A program made the translations under genes and the position numbers. Source: Bog-473 sp963804055 (lineage in GTDB: Bacteria > Actinomycetota > Acidimicrobiia > Acidimicrobiales > RAAP-2). From it: a DNA stretch of 64,000 nt. The notes beneath the pieces were generated by a model. That model worked only from the letters and a program-made list of their open reading frames with translations, had not been told where the DNA came from and did no database searches. Positions 43,027-53,052 of this stretch are shown piece by piece. How positions within the stretch are numbered: the first letter of the stretch is position 1; every line of letters starts with the position of its first letter. The stretch is taken from the NCBI GenBank assembly GCA_963804055.1, contig CAWDOU010000013.1, positions 248,001 to 312,000 on the forward strand, given 5' to 3'.

Positions 43027-43878
43027 CTACGGGGCGAGGCCGTCCGGCCGCCGGCCGGGCCCCGTACCCACGCCGAGCTTCTCCCTGAAGAATGCCAGCG
43101 TCTGGTCGAGCGCCGCCCGTGTCGGCGTCCCCTCCTCGTCCTGCAGGTGCTCGGTCAGCACGGAATGCGCCTGCTTCGGGTGGCCGTGGGGATTGCCGGG
43201 CGCCGAGTCGATCTCGACCGCGATGAACGCGTCGCCCAGTTCGCGCCGCAGCGTCTCGAAGCGCTGTTCGAAGCAGAACGGGTCGTTGCTGAAGCGCAGG
43301 CCGAGCAGGCAGGTGCCCGTCGCCGTGCGCTCCTTGACCCGGGCCAGGTCGCTGTCGGAGATCCCGATGTCGGCCTTGAACTTCTTCGAGAGAGGGAACG
43401 GCAACGAGGGCTGGCTCAGCACGGGTGCCAGCACGATGTCGTCGACCATCATCGCCAGGGCGAAGCCGCCGGTGAAGCACATGCCGACCGCCCCGACGCC
43501 GGGGCCGCCGCAGCGCTCGTGCTCCGCCGCGGCGAGCTTGCGTAGCCACGCGGTGATCGGACTGGTCTTCTTGAGGGCGAAGGCGGAGAACTCGCGCGAG
43601 ATGCAGGCCGGACCGATGGACTGGAACATGTAGCCGGCGCTCGGCGGGCGGCCCGGGTCGCCGAAGAGCACCGGGAGGACGGCCGTGCACCCGGCTGCGG
43701 CGACCCGGCGTCCGAACTGGGCGACCAGCGGCGTGATGCCCGGGATCTCGCTCATCACGATCACCGCGGGGCCCGTCCCGATCCGGAACACGTCACGCCG
43801 TTTGCCATCGGCCTCGAAGGATTCCTTCGTGAAATCCCCGAGTTCCGCCTCCCACCTGCCCGCTTTTCCGTTGGCCAT
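43027..43878 (-). CDS. Dienelactone hydrolase family protein
   Basis: This 283-aa alpha/beta hydrolase has the nucleophile elbow GAVGMCFTGGFALAM, where Cys replaces the usual Ser as in dienelactone hydrolases. PGITPLVAQFGRRVA is the N-terminal motif near the oxyanion hole, and IDSAPGNPHGHPKQAHSVLTEHL provides a catalytic His. It may hydrolyse a lactone or ester; the true substrate is unknown. ATG 43878 is 24 bp from the divergent thiolase-like gene start. Confidence 0.82.
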   Translation of the reverse strand: MANGKAGRWEAELGDFTKESFEADGKRRDVFRIGTGPAVIVMSEIPGITPLVAQFGRRVAAAGCTAVLPVLFGDPGRPPSAGYMFQSIGPACISREFSAFALKKTSPITAWLRKLAAAEHERCGGPGVGAVGMCFTGGFALAMMVDDIVLAPVLSQPSLPFPLSKKFKADIGISDSDLARVKERTATGTCLLGLRFSNDPFCFEQRFETLRRELGDAFIAVEIDSAPGNPHGHPKQAHSVLTEHLQDEEGTPTRAALDQTLAFFREKLGVGTGPGRRPDGLAP

Positions 43879-43902
43879 GGCGGGACCGTAGCATCGGCCG
43901 TC

Positions 43903-45396
<1,494 letters not shown>

Positions 45397-45452
45397 TCGC
45401 ACAACCGCCGCGGAGCCGGCCCCGCCTGGTCGACCCGGACCTGGCGAAGCGG

Positions 45453-47111
45453 GTGCCCGGACTCCGGCGGGTGGCCTGGGTCGCCGTGGCGCTCGCCGTG
45501 GTGAGCGCAGTGGCCGTGGTGGTGCAGGCCGTGGCGCTGGCGTCCGTGGTCGATCGGTCGCTGCTGCACCATGCCTCGCTGAGCTCGGTGACGCCGGCCA
45601 TCATGGTGCTCGGCGCCGCCATCCTCGTCCGCGCCGGTCTCCACGGGGTCGGCGACCTCTCGGCCTTCCGTGCCGCCGACCGCGTCGTCGCGACCCTCAG
45701 AGCCCAGTTGCTGGGCCACGCCCTGGCGCTGGGGCCGGGCTGGTTGGGAGGGGAGCGCCCGGGCGAGTTGTCTCTCACTGCGACGCGGGGACTGCGGTCG
45801 CTCCACACCTACTACGCGCGGTATCTGCCCCAGGCGGCCGCGGCGGCCGTGATCCCGGTGATCCTGTTGGCCTGGGTGGCCACCCAGGACTGGCTGTCCT
45901 TCGTCGTCGTGGTCGCGCTGGTCCTGGCGGTGCCGGTGACGATGATCGCCTTCGGTCGCGAGGCGACGAGGCGCTCCGAGCGCCAGTGGCGCCGGCTGGG
46001 CTCGCTCTCCGGCCGCGTGCTGCAGCTCGTCGAAGGGCTCCCGACCCTGCGCGCCTTCGGCCGGGAGGCGCAGGGACGCCGGGAGGTGGAGGCGGCGACC
46101 GAAGGCGTGCGGACGGCGACCATGCGCACGCTACGCGTCGCATTCCTGTCCGCGCTCTCCATGGACATGATCGCCGGCTTCGGCGTCGGGTTCGTGGCCA
46201 TGGTGCTGGGACTCCGCCTGTTGTGGGGCGAGCTCGGCCTGCAGACCGCCATGGCGGTCCTGCTCGTCGCGCCCGAGATCTTCATCCCCCTGCGTCGCGC
46301 CGGAGCCGAGTTCCACGCCAGCACCGAGGGACAAGCGGCAGCGGCGCGGGTCGTCGACGTCCTGACGACGCCGACGCCGGCGTCGGCGTCGCCGGGGAAC
46401 GCCGGCGCACCCAGTGCCGGCAGTCCCTCCGCGACCGTTGCGGGCCTGAGCATCAATGGTCTCGTCGTCCGCTACGAGCACCGGGAGCATGCGGCACTCG
46501 ACGGCGTCACCCTGCATGTCCCACCCGGCGCGCACGTCGCGCTCACGGGACCATCGGGCTCGGGCAAGTCCACAGTGCTGGCCGCCTTGTTGCGCTTCGT
46601 CGAGCCGAACGCCGGCGACATGGCCTTCGATGGGCGCCTCTGCAGCGCGGAGGCGGTCGCCACGTGGCGGAGCCACTTCTCGTGGCTGCCCCAACGACCC
46701 CACCTCTTCAATGCGACGCTGGCCGAGAACCTGCGGCTCGGAGTGCCCGACGCGCCCGACGCGGAGCTGCAGCGCGTGCTCGAGGCGGTGGGCCTGGCTG
46801 ACCTCCTGGCCAATCTGCCCGCCGGCCTCGACACGGCGGTCGGCCACGACGGCCTCACGCTGAGTTCGGGCGAGCGCCAGCGCGTCGCATTGGCCCGCGC
46901 CCTCCTGCGCCCGGCGCCGGTCCTGCTGCTCGACGAGCCCACCGCCGCGCTGGACCCGCCGACCGTGGCGCGGCTGGCACCGGCAATCGAGCCCTGGCTG
47001 ACGGGACGCACGGTCGTGGTGGCGGCGCACGAGCCGCTCCTGCTCCCCCACTTCGACATGATGGTGACCCTGCCGTCGCCGGCGGGTCTCCCGCTGGTGG
47101 TCTCGTCGTGA
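45453..47111 (+). CDS. cydD: Thiol reductant ABC exporter subunit CydD
   Basis: The 552-aa half-transporter fuses six membrane helices (about 1-270) to an ABC ATPase with Walker A GPSGSGKST, signature LSSGERQRVALARALL and Walker B VLLLDEPTAALD. With CydC it exports cysteine or glutathione-type thiols, needed for cytochrome bd assembly; in actinomycetes the substrate may differ. The GTG at 45453 is the first canonical start, but the in-frame sequence back to 45396 (VDPDLAKRV just before) looks coding with no start codon, so the N-terminus is unsettled. It overlaps cydC by 4 nt (GTGA). Confidence 0.9.
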   Translation: MPGLRRVAWVAVALAVVSAVAVVVQAVALASVVDRSLLHHASLSSVTPAIMVLGAAILVRAGLHGVGDLSAFRAADRVVATLRAQLLGHALALGPGWLGGERPGELSLTATRGLRSLHTYYARYLPQAAAAAVIPVILLAWVATQDWLSFVVVVALVLAVPVTMIAFGREATRRSERQWRRLGSLSGRVLQLVEGLPTLRAFGREAQGRREVEAATEGVRTATMRTLRVAFLSALSMDMIAGFGVGFVAMVLGLRLLWGELGLQTAMAVLLVAPEIFIPLRRAGAEFHASTEGQAAAARVVDVLTTPTPASASPGNAGAPSAGSPSATVAGLSINGLVVRYEHREHAALDGVTLHVPPGAHVALTGPSGSGKSTVLAALLRFVEPNAGDMAFDGRLCSAEAVATWRSHFSWLPQRPHLFNATLAENLRLGVPDAPDAELQRVLEAVGLADLLANLPAGLDTAVGHDGLTLSSGERQRVALARALLRPAPVLLLDEPTAALDPPTVARLAPAIEPWLTGRTVVVAAHEPLLLPHFDMMVTLPSPAGLPLVVSS

Positions 47112-48820
47112 GCCACACCCGCGGGCCGCTCCGGCGGGTCTTGGCCGAGCCGGGCACGCCGTACGGCCGGTTGGCGCTGGCCGGGCTGCTCGGCCTGGCC
47201 GCCGCCGCAGCCACCATCGGCCTCCTGGCGGGCTCGGGGTACGTGGTCGGCCGCGCCGCCCTGCGGCCCGGCCTGTCCGCGCTCGTCGGCATCCTCGCCG
47301 CGGTCGAGGTGTTGGCCTTCCTCCGGGGTCCGCTGCGCTACGCCGAACGGCTCGTGGGCCACGACGCGGCGTTGCGTGCGCTGACCCGCTGGCGGCTGTG
47401 GCTCTACGACTGCCTCGCCCCCCGGGTGCCGGCCGCGCTGGCCGGCTGGCGCAGCGGCGACCTGCTGTCCCGGGCCATCGACGACGTCGATGCGCTGCAG
47501 GACCTCTACCTCCGCACGCTGCTGCCGGTCGCCATCGCGTGCGGTGCGGCCGCCATCGGCACCGTGGCCGTCGGCCTCGTCCTGCCGTGGGCTGCCCTCG
47601 CCCTCGGGGTTCCACTCCTGGTCGCGTTGGTCGTGCCCGCGCTGCTCACCTGGCGCCGGGGCGGCGACGAAGAGGTGGCGGCGCTGGCCGGCTCCCTCTC
47701 CGCCCAGGTCGTCGACGCACTGGCGGGGGCACCCGAGCTCCTCGCCTTCGGCGCCGACAGCCGCTTCCTCGCCGAGGTGGAGGACCTCGGACGGCGTTCC
47801 GACGCGTTGGCGGGGCGCCACGCCCGCCTCGGGACGGCAGCGGCACTGCTGATACAGACGTGCCTGGCCGTCGCCGTGACCGGCGTGTTGGCGGCGGGTG
47901 TCGCCGCCGTCCACGGACACCACCTCGGCCAGGTCATGGTGGCCGTGCTCCCGCTCGCGGCGTTGGCCACCTTCGAGACCGTGCCGGGCGTGCCCCTGGC
48001 GGTGGCCCGTTCGATGGAGGTGCGGGCCGCCGCCACGCGCCTCTTCGCGCTCGAGGATGTGCCGGTCCCGGTGACCGACCCCGACACTCCGCCGGAGGCC
48101 CCGACCGGCGTGCCCGACGTTGCCTTCACCGATGCCACGCTCCGCTATGGCCCGGGACTCCCCCGCGCCCTCGACGCGGTGAGCATGCGCGTGCCCGCCG
48201 GCGGCCGCGTCGCCGTCACCGGCTCGAGCGGCGCGGGCAAGTCCAGCCTCGTCACCGCGCTGCTGCGCTACTGGCCACTCGAAGGCGGCACGCTGTCGCT
48301 CGACGGCACCGACGTGCGGGAGCTCCGTCAGGGCGACGTGCGCGCTGCCGCCGCGCTGGCCGACCAGCGGGCGCAGATGTTCGCGGGCACGGTGCGCTCC
48401 AATCTCGTCCTCGGGCGCCCCGACGCCACCGACGAGGAGATCGCCCTTGCGTTGGAGGCGGCCCGGCTGCAGTCCTGGGTGGCGACACTCCCCCACGGCC
48501 TCGACACGCCGGTCGGCGAGGACGGGGTCGCGCTCTCCGGTGGCGAGCGCCGTCGCCTGGCGGTCGCGCGCGCCCTCCTGGCGCCGGGCCCCGTCCTGCT
48601 CCTCGACGAGCCCACCAGCGGCCTCGACCCCGCCCTGGCCGACGGGCTCCTCGCCGGCGTCCTGGCCGCCGCGGGCGAGCGCAGCATCCTGTTGATCACG
48701 CACCGGGCCCACGAGGCGGCCCGCTGCGACACCACCGTCACGCTCGAGGCCGGTCGGCTCGTCCCCGACGTTGTCCGTCCGTTGAGAAACGGCGCCACCA
48801 CCCACCGCGACGCTTCATAG
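47108..48820 (+). CDS. cydC: Thiol reductant ABC exporter subunit CydC
   Basis: The 570-aa partner of CydD has the N-terminal transmembrane region opening with GRLALAGLLGLAAAAATIGLL, and a C-terminal ATPase with Walker A GSSGAGKSS, signature LSGGERRRLAVARALL and Walker B VLLLDEPTSGLD. The RYAERLVGHDAAL region is typical of CydC. GTG start at 47108 overlaps the cydD stop. No cydA or cydB lies alongside, so the bd oxidase would be elsewhere, or the exporter serves another purpose. Confidence 0.92.
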   Translation: MSHTRGPLRRVLAEPGTPYGRLALAGLLGLAAAAATIGLLAGSGYVVGRAALRPGLSALVGILAAVEVLAFLRGPLRYAERLVGHDAALRALTRWRLWLYDCLAPRVPAALAGWRSGDLLSRAIDDVDALQDLYLRTLLPVAIACGAAAIGTVAVGLVLPWAALALGVPLLVALVVPALLTWRRGGDEEVAALAGSLSAQVVDALAGAPELLAFGADSRFLAEVEDLGRRSDALAGRHARLGTAAALLIQTCLAVAVTGVLAAGVAAVHGHHLGQVMVAVLPLAALATFETVPGVPLAVARSMEVRAAATRLFALEDVPVPVTDPDTPPEAPTGVPDVAFTDATLRYGPGLPRALDAVSMRVPAGGRVAVTGSSGAGKSSLVTALLRYWPLEGGTLSLDGTDVRELRQGDVRAAAALADQRAQMFAGTVRSNLVLGRPDATDEEIALALEAARLQSWVATLPHGLDTPVGEDGVALSGGERRRLAVARALLAPGPVLLLDEPTSGLDPALADGLLAGVLAAAGERSILLITHRAHEAARCDTTVTLEAGRLVPDVVRPLRNGATTHRDAS

Positions 48821-48870
48821 CCGTTGCAGCTCCCGGGGCAGCGAGCGTCGTCCCTGCCCAGGGCCGGATG

Positions 48871-48928
48871 CAACGCGCGCTGATTCGATGCAACTTGGCG
48901 GCAGAGCGCAAGTCTCCAGCGCGCGTTG
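48871..48928. promoter_or_regulatory. Long-spaced inverted repeat upstream of a TetR gene
   Basis: CAACGCGCGCTG (48871-48882) and its exact complement CAGCGCGCGTTG (48917-48928) are separated by 34 bp and end 32 bp before the regulator's GTG (48961). They could be two half-sites or two separate operators, or a weak hairpin. Positions 48821-48960 hold nothing else. Confidence 0.5.
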
Positions 48929-48960
48929 GATTCTCCCCACTGACAGGAAGGGGAATCGGA

Positions 48961-49701
48961 GTGAGCGGCTCCAAGGCGACAACGGGCGGAACGGGTGAGG
49001 CGGAAGGTCTGGCGGGAGGCGGCGGCGACCGGGAACAGATGCCCCGGAACCTGGCCGCGCTGGCCGCCCGGGAGGAACCGGCCCGGGACGGGCGGGTGGC
49101 CCGCGGCCAGCGGACCCGCCGCAACGTCGCCGAAGCCCTGATGGATCTGCTGCGGGCCGGTGAGCAGGACCCGACGGCCAAGGCCGTCGCCCGTCGGGCC
49201 GGCGTCTCCCTCCGTCTGGTGTTCCACCACTTCACCGACATGGACGACCTCTACCAGTACGTGGCGGCGCTGCAGCTCCGTCGGCAGTGGGTGGACATGC
49301 CCCAGCTGTCCCCCCGGCTGTCGCGGACGACCCGCATTGAGCGGACGATCGCCCACAGGGCCGCCCTCTTCGAGGAGACGTCCGACATCCGGCGGGCCCT
49401 GGTCTGCCGCGCCCCGACCTCGCCCCCCGTGCGGGAGGCGCTGGCCGCCGCCGACAAGCTGTTCCTCGAGGACCTCAAGGCCACCTTCGCTCCCGAGCTG
49501 GCGGACCTGCCGTCGAGCGCCCGGGCGGAGTATCTGGGCGCCATGGACACCACGACGTCGTGGGAGGCCTGGGAGCGACTGCGCACGACGTCGGGGGTCC
49601 CGGTCCGCGGGGCCCGGCGTGTGATGTCGCTGATCCTCGAGGCCCTCTGCACCTGCACCGAGGCAGGGCGACACGGGCCCGCCGTCAGCACGACCTCCTA
49701 G
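48961..49701 (+). CDS. TetR-family transcriptional regulator
   Basis: The 246-aa regulator has an N-terminal Gly/Ala extension (1-35), then helix-turn-helix residues about 48-90: RTRRNVAEALMDLLRAGEQDPTAKAVARRAGVSLRLVFHHF. The alpha-helical remainder is the ligand domain. Start GTG 48961 is supported by GGAAGGGG upstream. Convergent with the DUF2889 gene, whose stop overlaps by 4 nt. Target genes unknown; the inverted repeat upstream suggests autoregulation. Confidence 0.82.
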   Translation: MSGSKATTGGTGEAEGLAGGGGDREQMPRNLAALAAREEPARDGRVARGQRTRRNVAEALMDLLRAGEQDPTAKAVARRAGVSLRLVFHHFTDMDDLYQYVAALQLRRQWVDMPQLSPRLSRTTRIERTIAHRAALFEETSDIRRALVCRAPTSPPVREALAAADKLFLEDLKATFAPELADLPSSARAEYLGAMDTTTSWEAWERLRTTSGVPVRGARRVMSLILEALCTCTEAGRHGPAVSTTS

Positions 49702-50366
49702 TCGGCCGCCCTGTCGCCGGCGTCGCCGGCGTCGTCGGCCAGCGCCCGGCGCACCTCGTCGACCGCCGGCGCTGGATACCCGAGGAGCCCCGGCCGCCAC
49801 CCCAGGGCGATCTTCTGCGCGCCCGCGCCGTCCTCGGTCCACACGTGACAGGTGTCGGTGAGGAAGGAGAAGCCGCCCTCGCGCATCGGGTGCTCGCCCG
49901 CCCCCTGCTCCACCTCCCAGGCGGCCGAGGAGGTGATGCCCTGAATGACGACCGGCCCGACGGCCCGGGCCAGGAACTCCAGATGGCTGCAGCCGCGCTG
50001 GCGGCCGAAGCGCTCCTGCACCGCGCCGGAGTAGCCGCGCGCCACCGAGAGGCCGATCAGGTCGCGGAAGCTCGGCTCAATGTCGGTGCACTCGGCGTGG
50101 GGGAACGTCCGCATGTCGGCGGCGGCGTCGACGATCATCATGTCGGAGCGGCGCACCACGAGGCCAAGGTCCATGACGTGGAGCTGGCGCGGCGAGTAGT
50201 CGCCACTGGCCCAGGGACGCTCGTCGTGCAGGGTCCCGACCACGGCGAAGTAGTCGCCGCGTCGGAACACCTCCATGGTGATCGTCCGGCGGTGCACGGG
50301 CTCCTCGACCGAGCCCGGTGGCGGGCGCAGCTCGGCCAGCGTCGGCGTCGGCGGGTCGTCAGACAC
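49698..50366 (-). CDS. DUF2889 domain protein
   Basis: The 222-aa product matches DUF2889, a family of unknown function. Recognisable parts are HRRTITMEVFRRGDYFAVVGTLHDERPW near the N-terminus, VMDLGLVVRRSDMMIVDAAADM, and GLSVARGYSGAVQERFGRQRGCSHL. No signal peptide or helix. It is the last gene of a minus-strand operon of six (54227 to 49698) and overlaps the phosphatase gene's stop by 8 nt. No function should be assigned from sequence. Confidence 0.85.
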   Translation of the reverse strand: MSDDPPTPTLAELRPPPGSVEEPVHRRTITMEVFRRGDYFAVVGTLHDERPWASGDYSPRQLHVMDLGLVVRRSDMMIVDAAADMRTFPHAECTDIEPSFRDLIGLSVARGYSGAVQERFGRQRGCSHLEFLARAVGPVVIQGITSSAAWEVEQGAGEHPMREGGFSFLTDTCHVWTEDGAGAQKIALGWRPGLLGYPAPAVDEVRRALADDAGDAGDRAAD

Positions 50367-50985
50367 GGGCTGATTGTGGCGTCCCGTACGGCCCGGGCGC
50401 CACCACGACCTCGTTGAACCCGTGCAGGATCGGAGCGTCGCGGTTCCAGCCGATCCGCGTCACCGAGGCCGTCCGCAGGTGGAGGCGCCAGTACAGGTCG
50501 ACCGTCCCGAGCGCCCAGGCCACCGCCGCCTTGATCGGGCTCACGTGGCTCACCACCACCACGTCCCCGTCAGCCCGACGGGCGCCGGCGCCGTCGCCGG
50601 CGAAGAGCGCCTCGCAGGCGGCGGCCACCCGCCGGTCCACCTCGGCCAGCGTCTCGCCGCCGTCCGGGCGGAAGTCCCGGTCGCGCCGCCACCGCTGCCA
50701 CACCTGGGCGGGGATCCCCCCGAGCGGCTGGCACTCGAACTCGCCGTAGTCGACCTCGATCCACTGCTCGTCCACCACCACGGGCGGCCCCAACGCCAAC
50801 AACTCGGCCGTGTCGAGCGCGCGCCGCAGCGGGCTCGAACGCACCTCGGCGACCGGCCCGCGCACCAACGCCCGCGCACCCTCGGCCTGCGCTCGCCCCG
50901 CCTCGGTCAGCTCGGCGTCGGTGCGGCCGAGCAGCAGGCCCTGGGCGTTGGCCACCGACTCGCCGTGACGGACCAGGATCAGCAC
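50359..50985 (-). CDS. Histidine phosphatase superfamily protein
   Basis: The 208-aa product opens VLILVRHGES, the RHG active-site motif with phospho-acceptor H7; SSPLRRALDTAELLA and VVVVSHVSPIKAA give the second catalytic Arg and His. The family dephosphorylates diverse small molecules and proteins. The GTG at 50985 starts the core strand; it lies 2 nt after the zinc-ribbon gene stop in the operon. A longer reading upstream is not conserved-looking. Substrate unknown. Confidence 0.85.
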   Translation of the reverse strand: MLILVRHGESVANAQGLLLGRTDAELTEAGRAQAEGARALVRGPVAEVRSSPLRRALDTAELLALGPPVVVDEQWIEVDYGEFECQPLGGIPAQVWQRWRRDRDFRPDGGETLAEVDRRVAAACEALFAGDGAGARRADGDVVVVSHVSPIKAAVAWALGTVDLYWRLHLRTASVTRIGWNRDAPILHGFNEVVVAPGPYGTPQSARV

Positions 50986-50987
50986 GA

Positions 50988-51707
50988 TCAGGTCGGGACG
51001 AGAATGCGGCCGCACTGCTCGCAGGTGGCCACCTGGTCCGGCGGGAGGGCGCGGATCTTCTCCACTTCCACCGAGGACAGCTCGAGATGGCAGCCGTCGC
51101 AATGGCTCCCCACCAGGCGCGCCGCACCCGTGCCCTTCAAGCGCGCCCGCAGCGTCTCGTAACGGTCCGCCAATGCGGTCGGCAGCTCCGCTGCCGCCAC
51201 CGCCCTGGACCCGATCGCCTCGGCGAGGGCGGCGTCGATCTCCACCTGACTCTCAGCCACCTGGCGGCGGAGCTCGGTCGCCTCGGCCTCGAGCGGCGCG
51301 GCCCGCTCGCGCAGTGCCGCCAGTTCGGCGTCGATCGGGTCCTGCTCCAGCATGGACACCAGCTCGAGCTCCTCGAGCTCGGCCCGGCGCTCGGTCAGGT
51401 GCCGCACCTCGTCGTTCATGGCCTGCAGGTCGCGAGCCGAGGAGCTGGTGGCGGCGTACATCCGCTTCTCCACCACACCACGGCGCTCGCTGATGCCGGC
51501 GATCTGCTCCTCGAGCTCCTTCTGCGTGGCGGTCAGCACGCCGCGCCGCGCCTCGGCGTCGGCCCGCTCGGCCTCGAGCGAGGCCAGCTGCCGTTCGACG
51601 GCCCCGAGGCCCGACGACTCCACGAGCGCGTCGCGCCGGTGCTGCAGCTGCATGATGGAGGTGTCGAGATCCTGCACGGCCAGCAGGTGCTGCAGGTCTT
51701 CGCTCAC
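50988..51707 (-). CDS. Zinc-ribbon coiled-coil protein (CT398-like)
   Basis: The 239-aa protein is mostly coiled coil: long heptad-rich helices such as VERQLASLEAERADAEARR, then DIDTSI-type spacing and ATELRRQVAESQVEID. A C-terminal zinc ribbon has SHCDGCHLE and ATCEQCGRILV (two Cys-x2-Cys pairs). Such proteins are widely conserved in actinomycetes, often between a Nif3-like gene and an RNase HI gene; their role is not defined. GTG 51707 overlaps the Nudix gene stop (GTGA). Confidence 0.85.
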   Translation of the reverse strand: MSEDLQHLLAVQDLDTSIMQLQHRRDALVESSGLGAVERQLASLEAERADAEARRGVLTATQKELEEQIAGISERRGVVEKRMYAATSSSARDLQAMNDEVRHLTERRAELEELELVSMLEQDPIDAELAALRERAAPLEAEATELRRQVAESQVEIDAALAEAIGSRAVAAAELPTALADRYETLRARLKGTGAARLVGSHCDGCHLELSSVEVEKIRALPPDQVATCEQCGRILVPT

Positions 51708-52255
51708 GCCAGGGCCTCGTACGCGGCGCGGGCCAGCGGCAGCGCGTCGGCGAGGGCGGGGTCGGCCATCTGCTGCGCCTCGTCCCAACTGCACCAGCAG
51801 GCATCGGGGCTCTCGCCCGGCGGCGGCTGCGGGTCCGCGTCGGCGCCGAGCAACAGGTAGCGCAGGTCGAGATGCGTGTGGCCGAGAGCCGCCTCGTGGA
51901 CGTCGACATGGAGCAGGAGGGGTCCCGCCGGCGGATGCGCCACCGCCAGGCCGAGCTCCTCGGTGGCCTCGCGCAAGGCCGCCACCTCGGGGGTCTCGCC
52001 GGCGTCGATGTGCCCGCCGGGTTGCATCCAGATGCCGAGACGCTTGTGACGGTGCAGGACCGTGCCGTGCCGCCCGACGACGATGCCCGACGCCGTGACG
52101 TGGATCGGGCCCGCATGCTCGTCACATGGTGCGTCGAGCCGGCCGAGCTCGATGAGGAACCGCTCCTGGGCCGCCACCTCGCGTGGTGACGACGGCCGGT
52201 GGCCCTCCACGAGGATGCGCAGGTCCTCCGTCACCATCGACCGCATCCCTACCAC
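51704..52255 (-). CDS. NUDIX hydrolase
   Basis: The 183-aa product has a perfect Nudix box at residues 81-103 (GHIDAGE, then REATEELGL), with the metal-binding Glu residues. It hydrolyses a nucleoside diphosphate linked to another moiety; the substrate is not predictable. ATG 52255 (an alternative at 52237). Its start overlaps the PhzF-like gene's stop by 7 nt. Confidence 0.88.
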   Translation of the reverse strand: MVGMRSMVTEDLRILVEGHRPSSPREVAAQERFLIELGRLDAPCDEHAGPIHVTASGIVVGRHGTVLHRHKRLGIWMQPGGHIDAGETPEVAALREATEELGLAVAHPPAGPLLLHVDVHEAALGHTHLDLRYLLLGADADPQPPPGESPDACWCSWDEAQQMADPALADALPLARAAYEALA

Positions 52256-53052
52256 AGCTCTCCGGTCAGCACCGTGGTTGCATGCCCCCCGATGCGGACC
52301 CGCTCGTCCTTGGGCCGCACGTGCAGCGTCGCGCCGCGCCGGGAGAGCTGGCGGGCGACGAGGCGGTCACGCCCCAACGCGGCCGCCCAGTAGGGGCCGG
52401 CGGAGCACTGGGCCGCCCCCGTGCCGGGGTCTTCGTCGATCCCCACGTTCGGACCGAAGACGCGCAGGACGTAGTCGGCGCCCGACCCGGGCGCCGCGGC
52501 CGCGGTCAGCAGCAGTGCCTTGGCCCCGGTGGCGGCGATGGCGGCCAGGTCGGGCTCGTAGTCGCGCACGGCGTCCGGACTGGACAGCACCACGAAGGTG
52601 AAGAAGCCGCTGCCGGTGCTGCCGGCGGCCGCCACGGCACCCGGCCACTGCTCGGCCAGCGCGGCGGGGAGCGGGCCGGGGACGACGGGGTCGGCCGGGA
52701 AGTCGAGCTCGATCATGTCGCCGTCGTAGGCGGCGCGCAGCGGGCCGCTGCGCGTGTGGAAGGTGAGCGGGGCCGCCCCGTCGACGACGCCCGCCTCACG
52801 CAGCGCGTGCGCCGAGGCCAGGGTGGCGTGACCGCACAGGTCGATCTCGACCGCGGGCGAGAACCAGCGCAGGCCGAACGTGGTCGGGTCGTCCGACGGC
52901 GTGAGGTACGCCGTCTCGGCGATGCCGAGCTCGAAGGCGATGGATTGCATCCGCTCGTCGCTCAGCGGCTCGCGCAGCAGGCACACGGCGGCCGGGTTGC
53001 CCCCGAAGGCCACCTCGCTGAAGGCGTCGACCCAGGTGATCGGGATCGTCAT
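52249..53052 (-). CDS. PhzF family epimerase/isomerase-like protein
   Basis: The 267-aa protein belongs to the diaminopimelate-epimerase-like PhzF fold: VDAFSEVAFGGNPAAVC at the N-terminus, ELGIAETAYLTPS, and DLCGHATLASAHAL, then DEDPGTGAAQCSAGPYW. The typical PhzF Glu (E46 in GIAET) is present. Phenazine genes are absent, so it is probably a generic isomerase. ATG 53052 is within the preceding aminotransferase's stop region; the operon is tightly packed. Confidence 0.88.
   Translation of the reverse strand: MTIPITWVDAFSEVAFGGNPAAVCLLREPLSDERMQSIAFELGIAETAYLTPSDDPTTFGLRWFSPAVEIDLCGHATLASAHALREAGVVDGAAPLTFHTRSGPLRAAYDGDMIELDFPADPVVPGPLPAALAEQWPGAVAAAGSTGSGFFTFVVLSSPDAVRDYEPDLAAIAATGAKALLLTAAAAPGSGADYVLRVFGPNVGIDEDPGTGAAQCSAGPYWAAALGRDRLVARQLSRRGATLHVRPKDERVRIGGHATTVLTGELW

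Noticed and set aside
46472..48805. A 777-codon minus-strand frame over cydD-cydC
   Set aside because: Antisense to two intact ABC transporters; no motifs.
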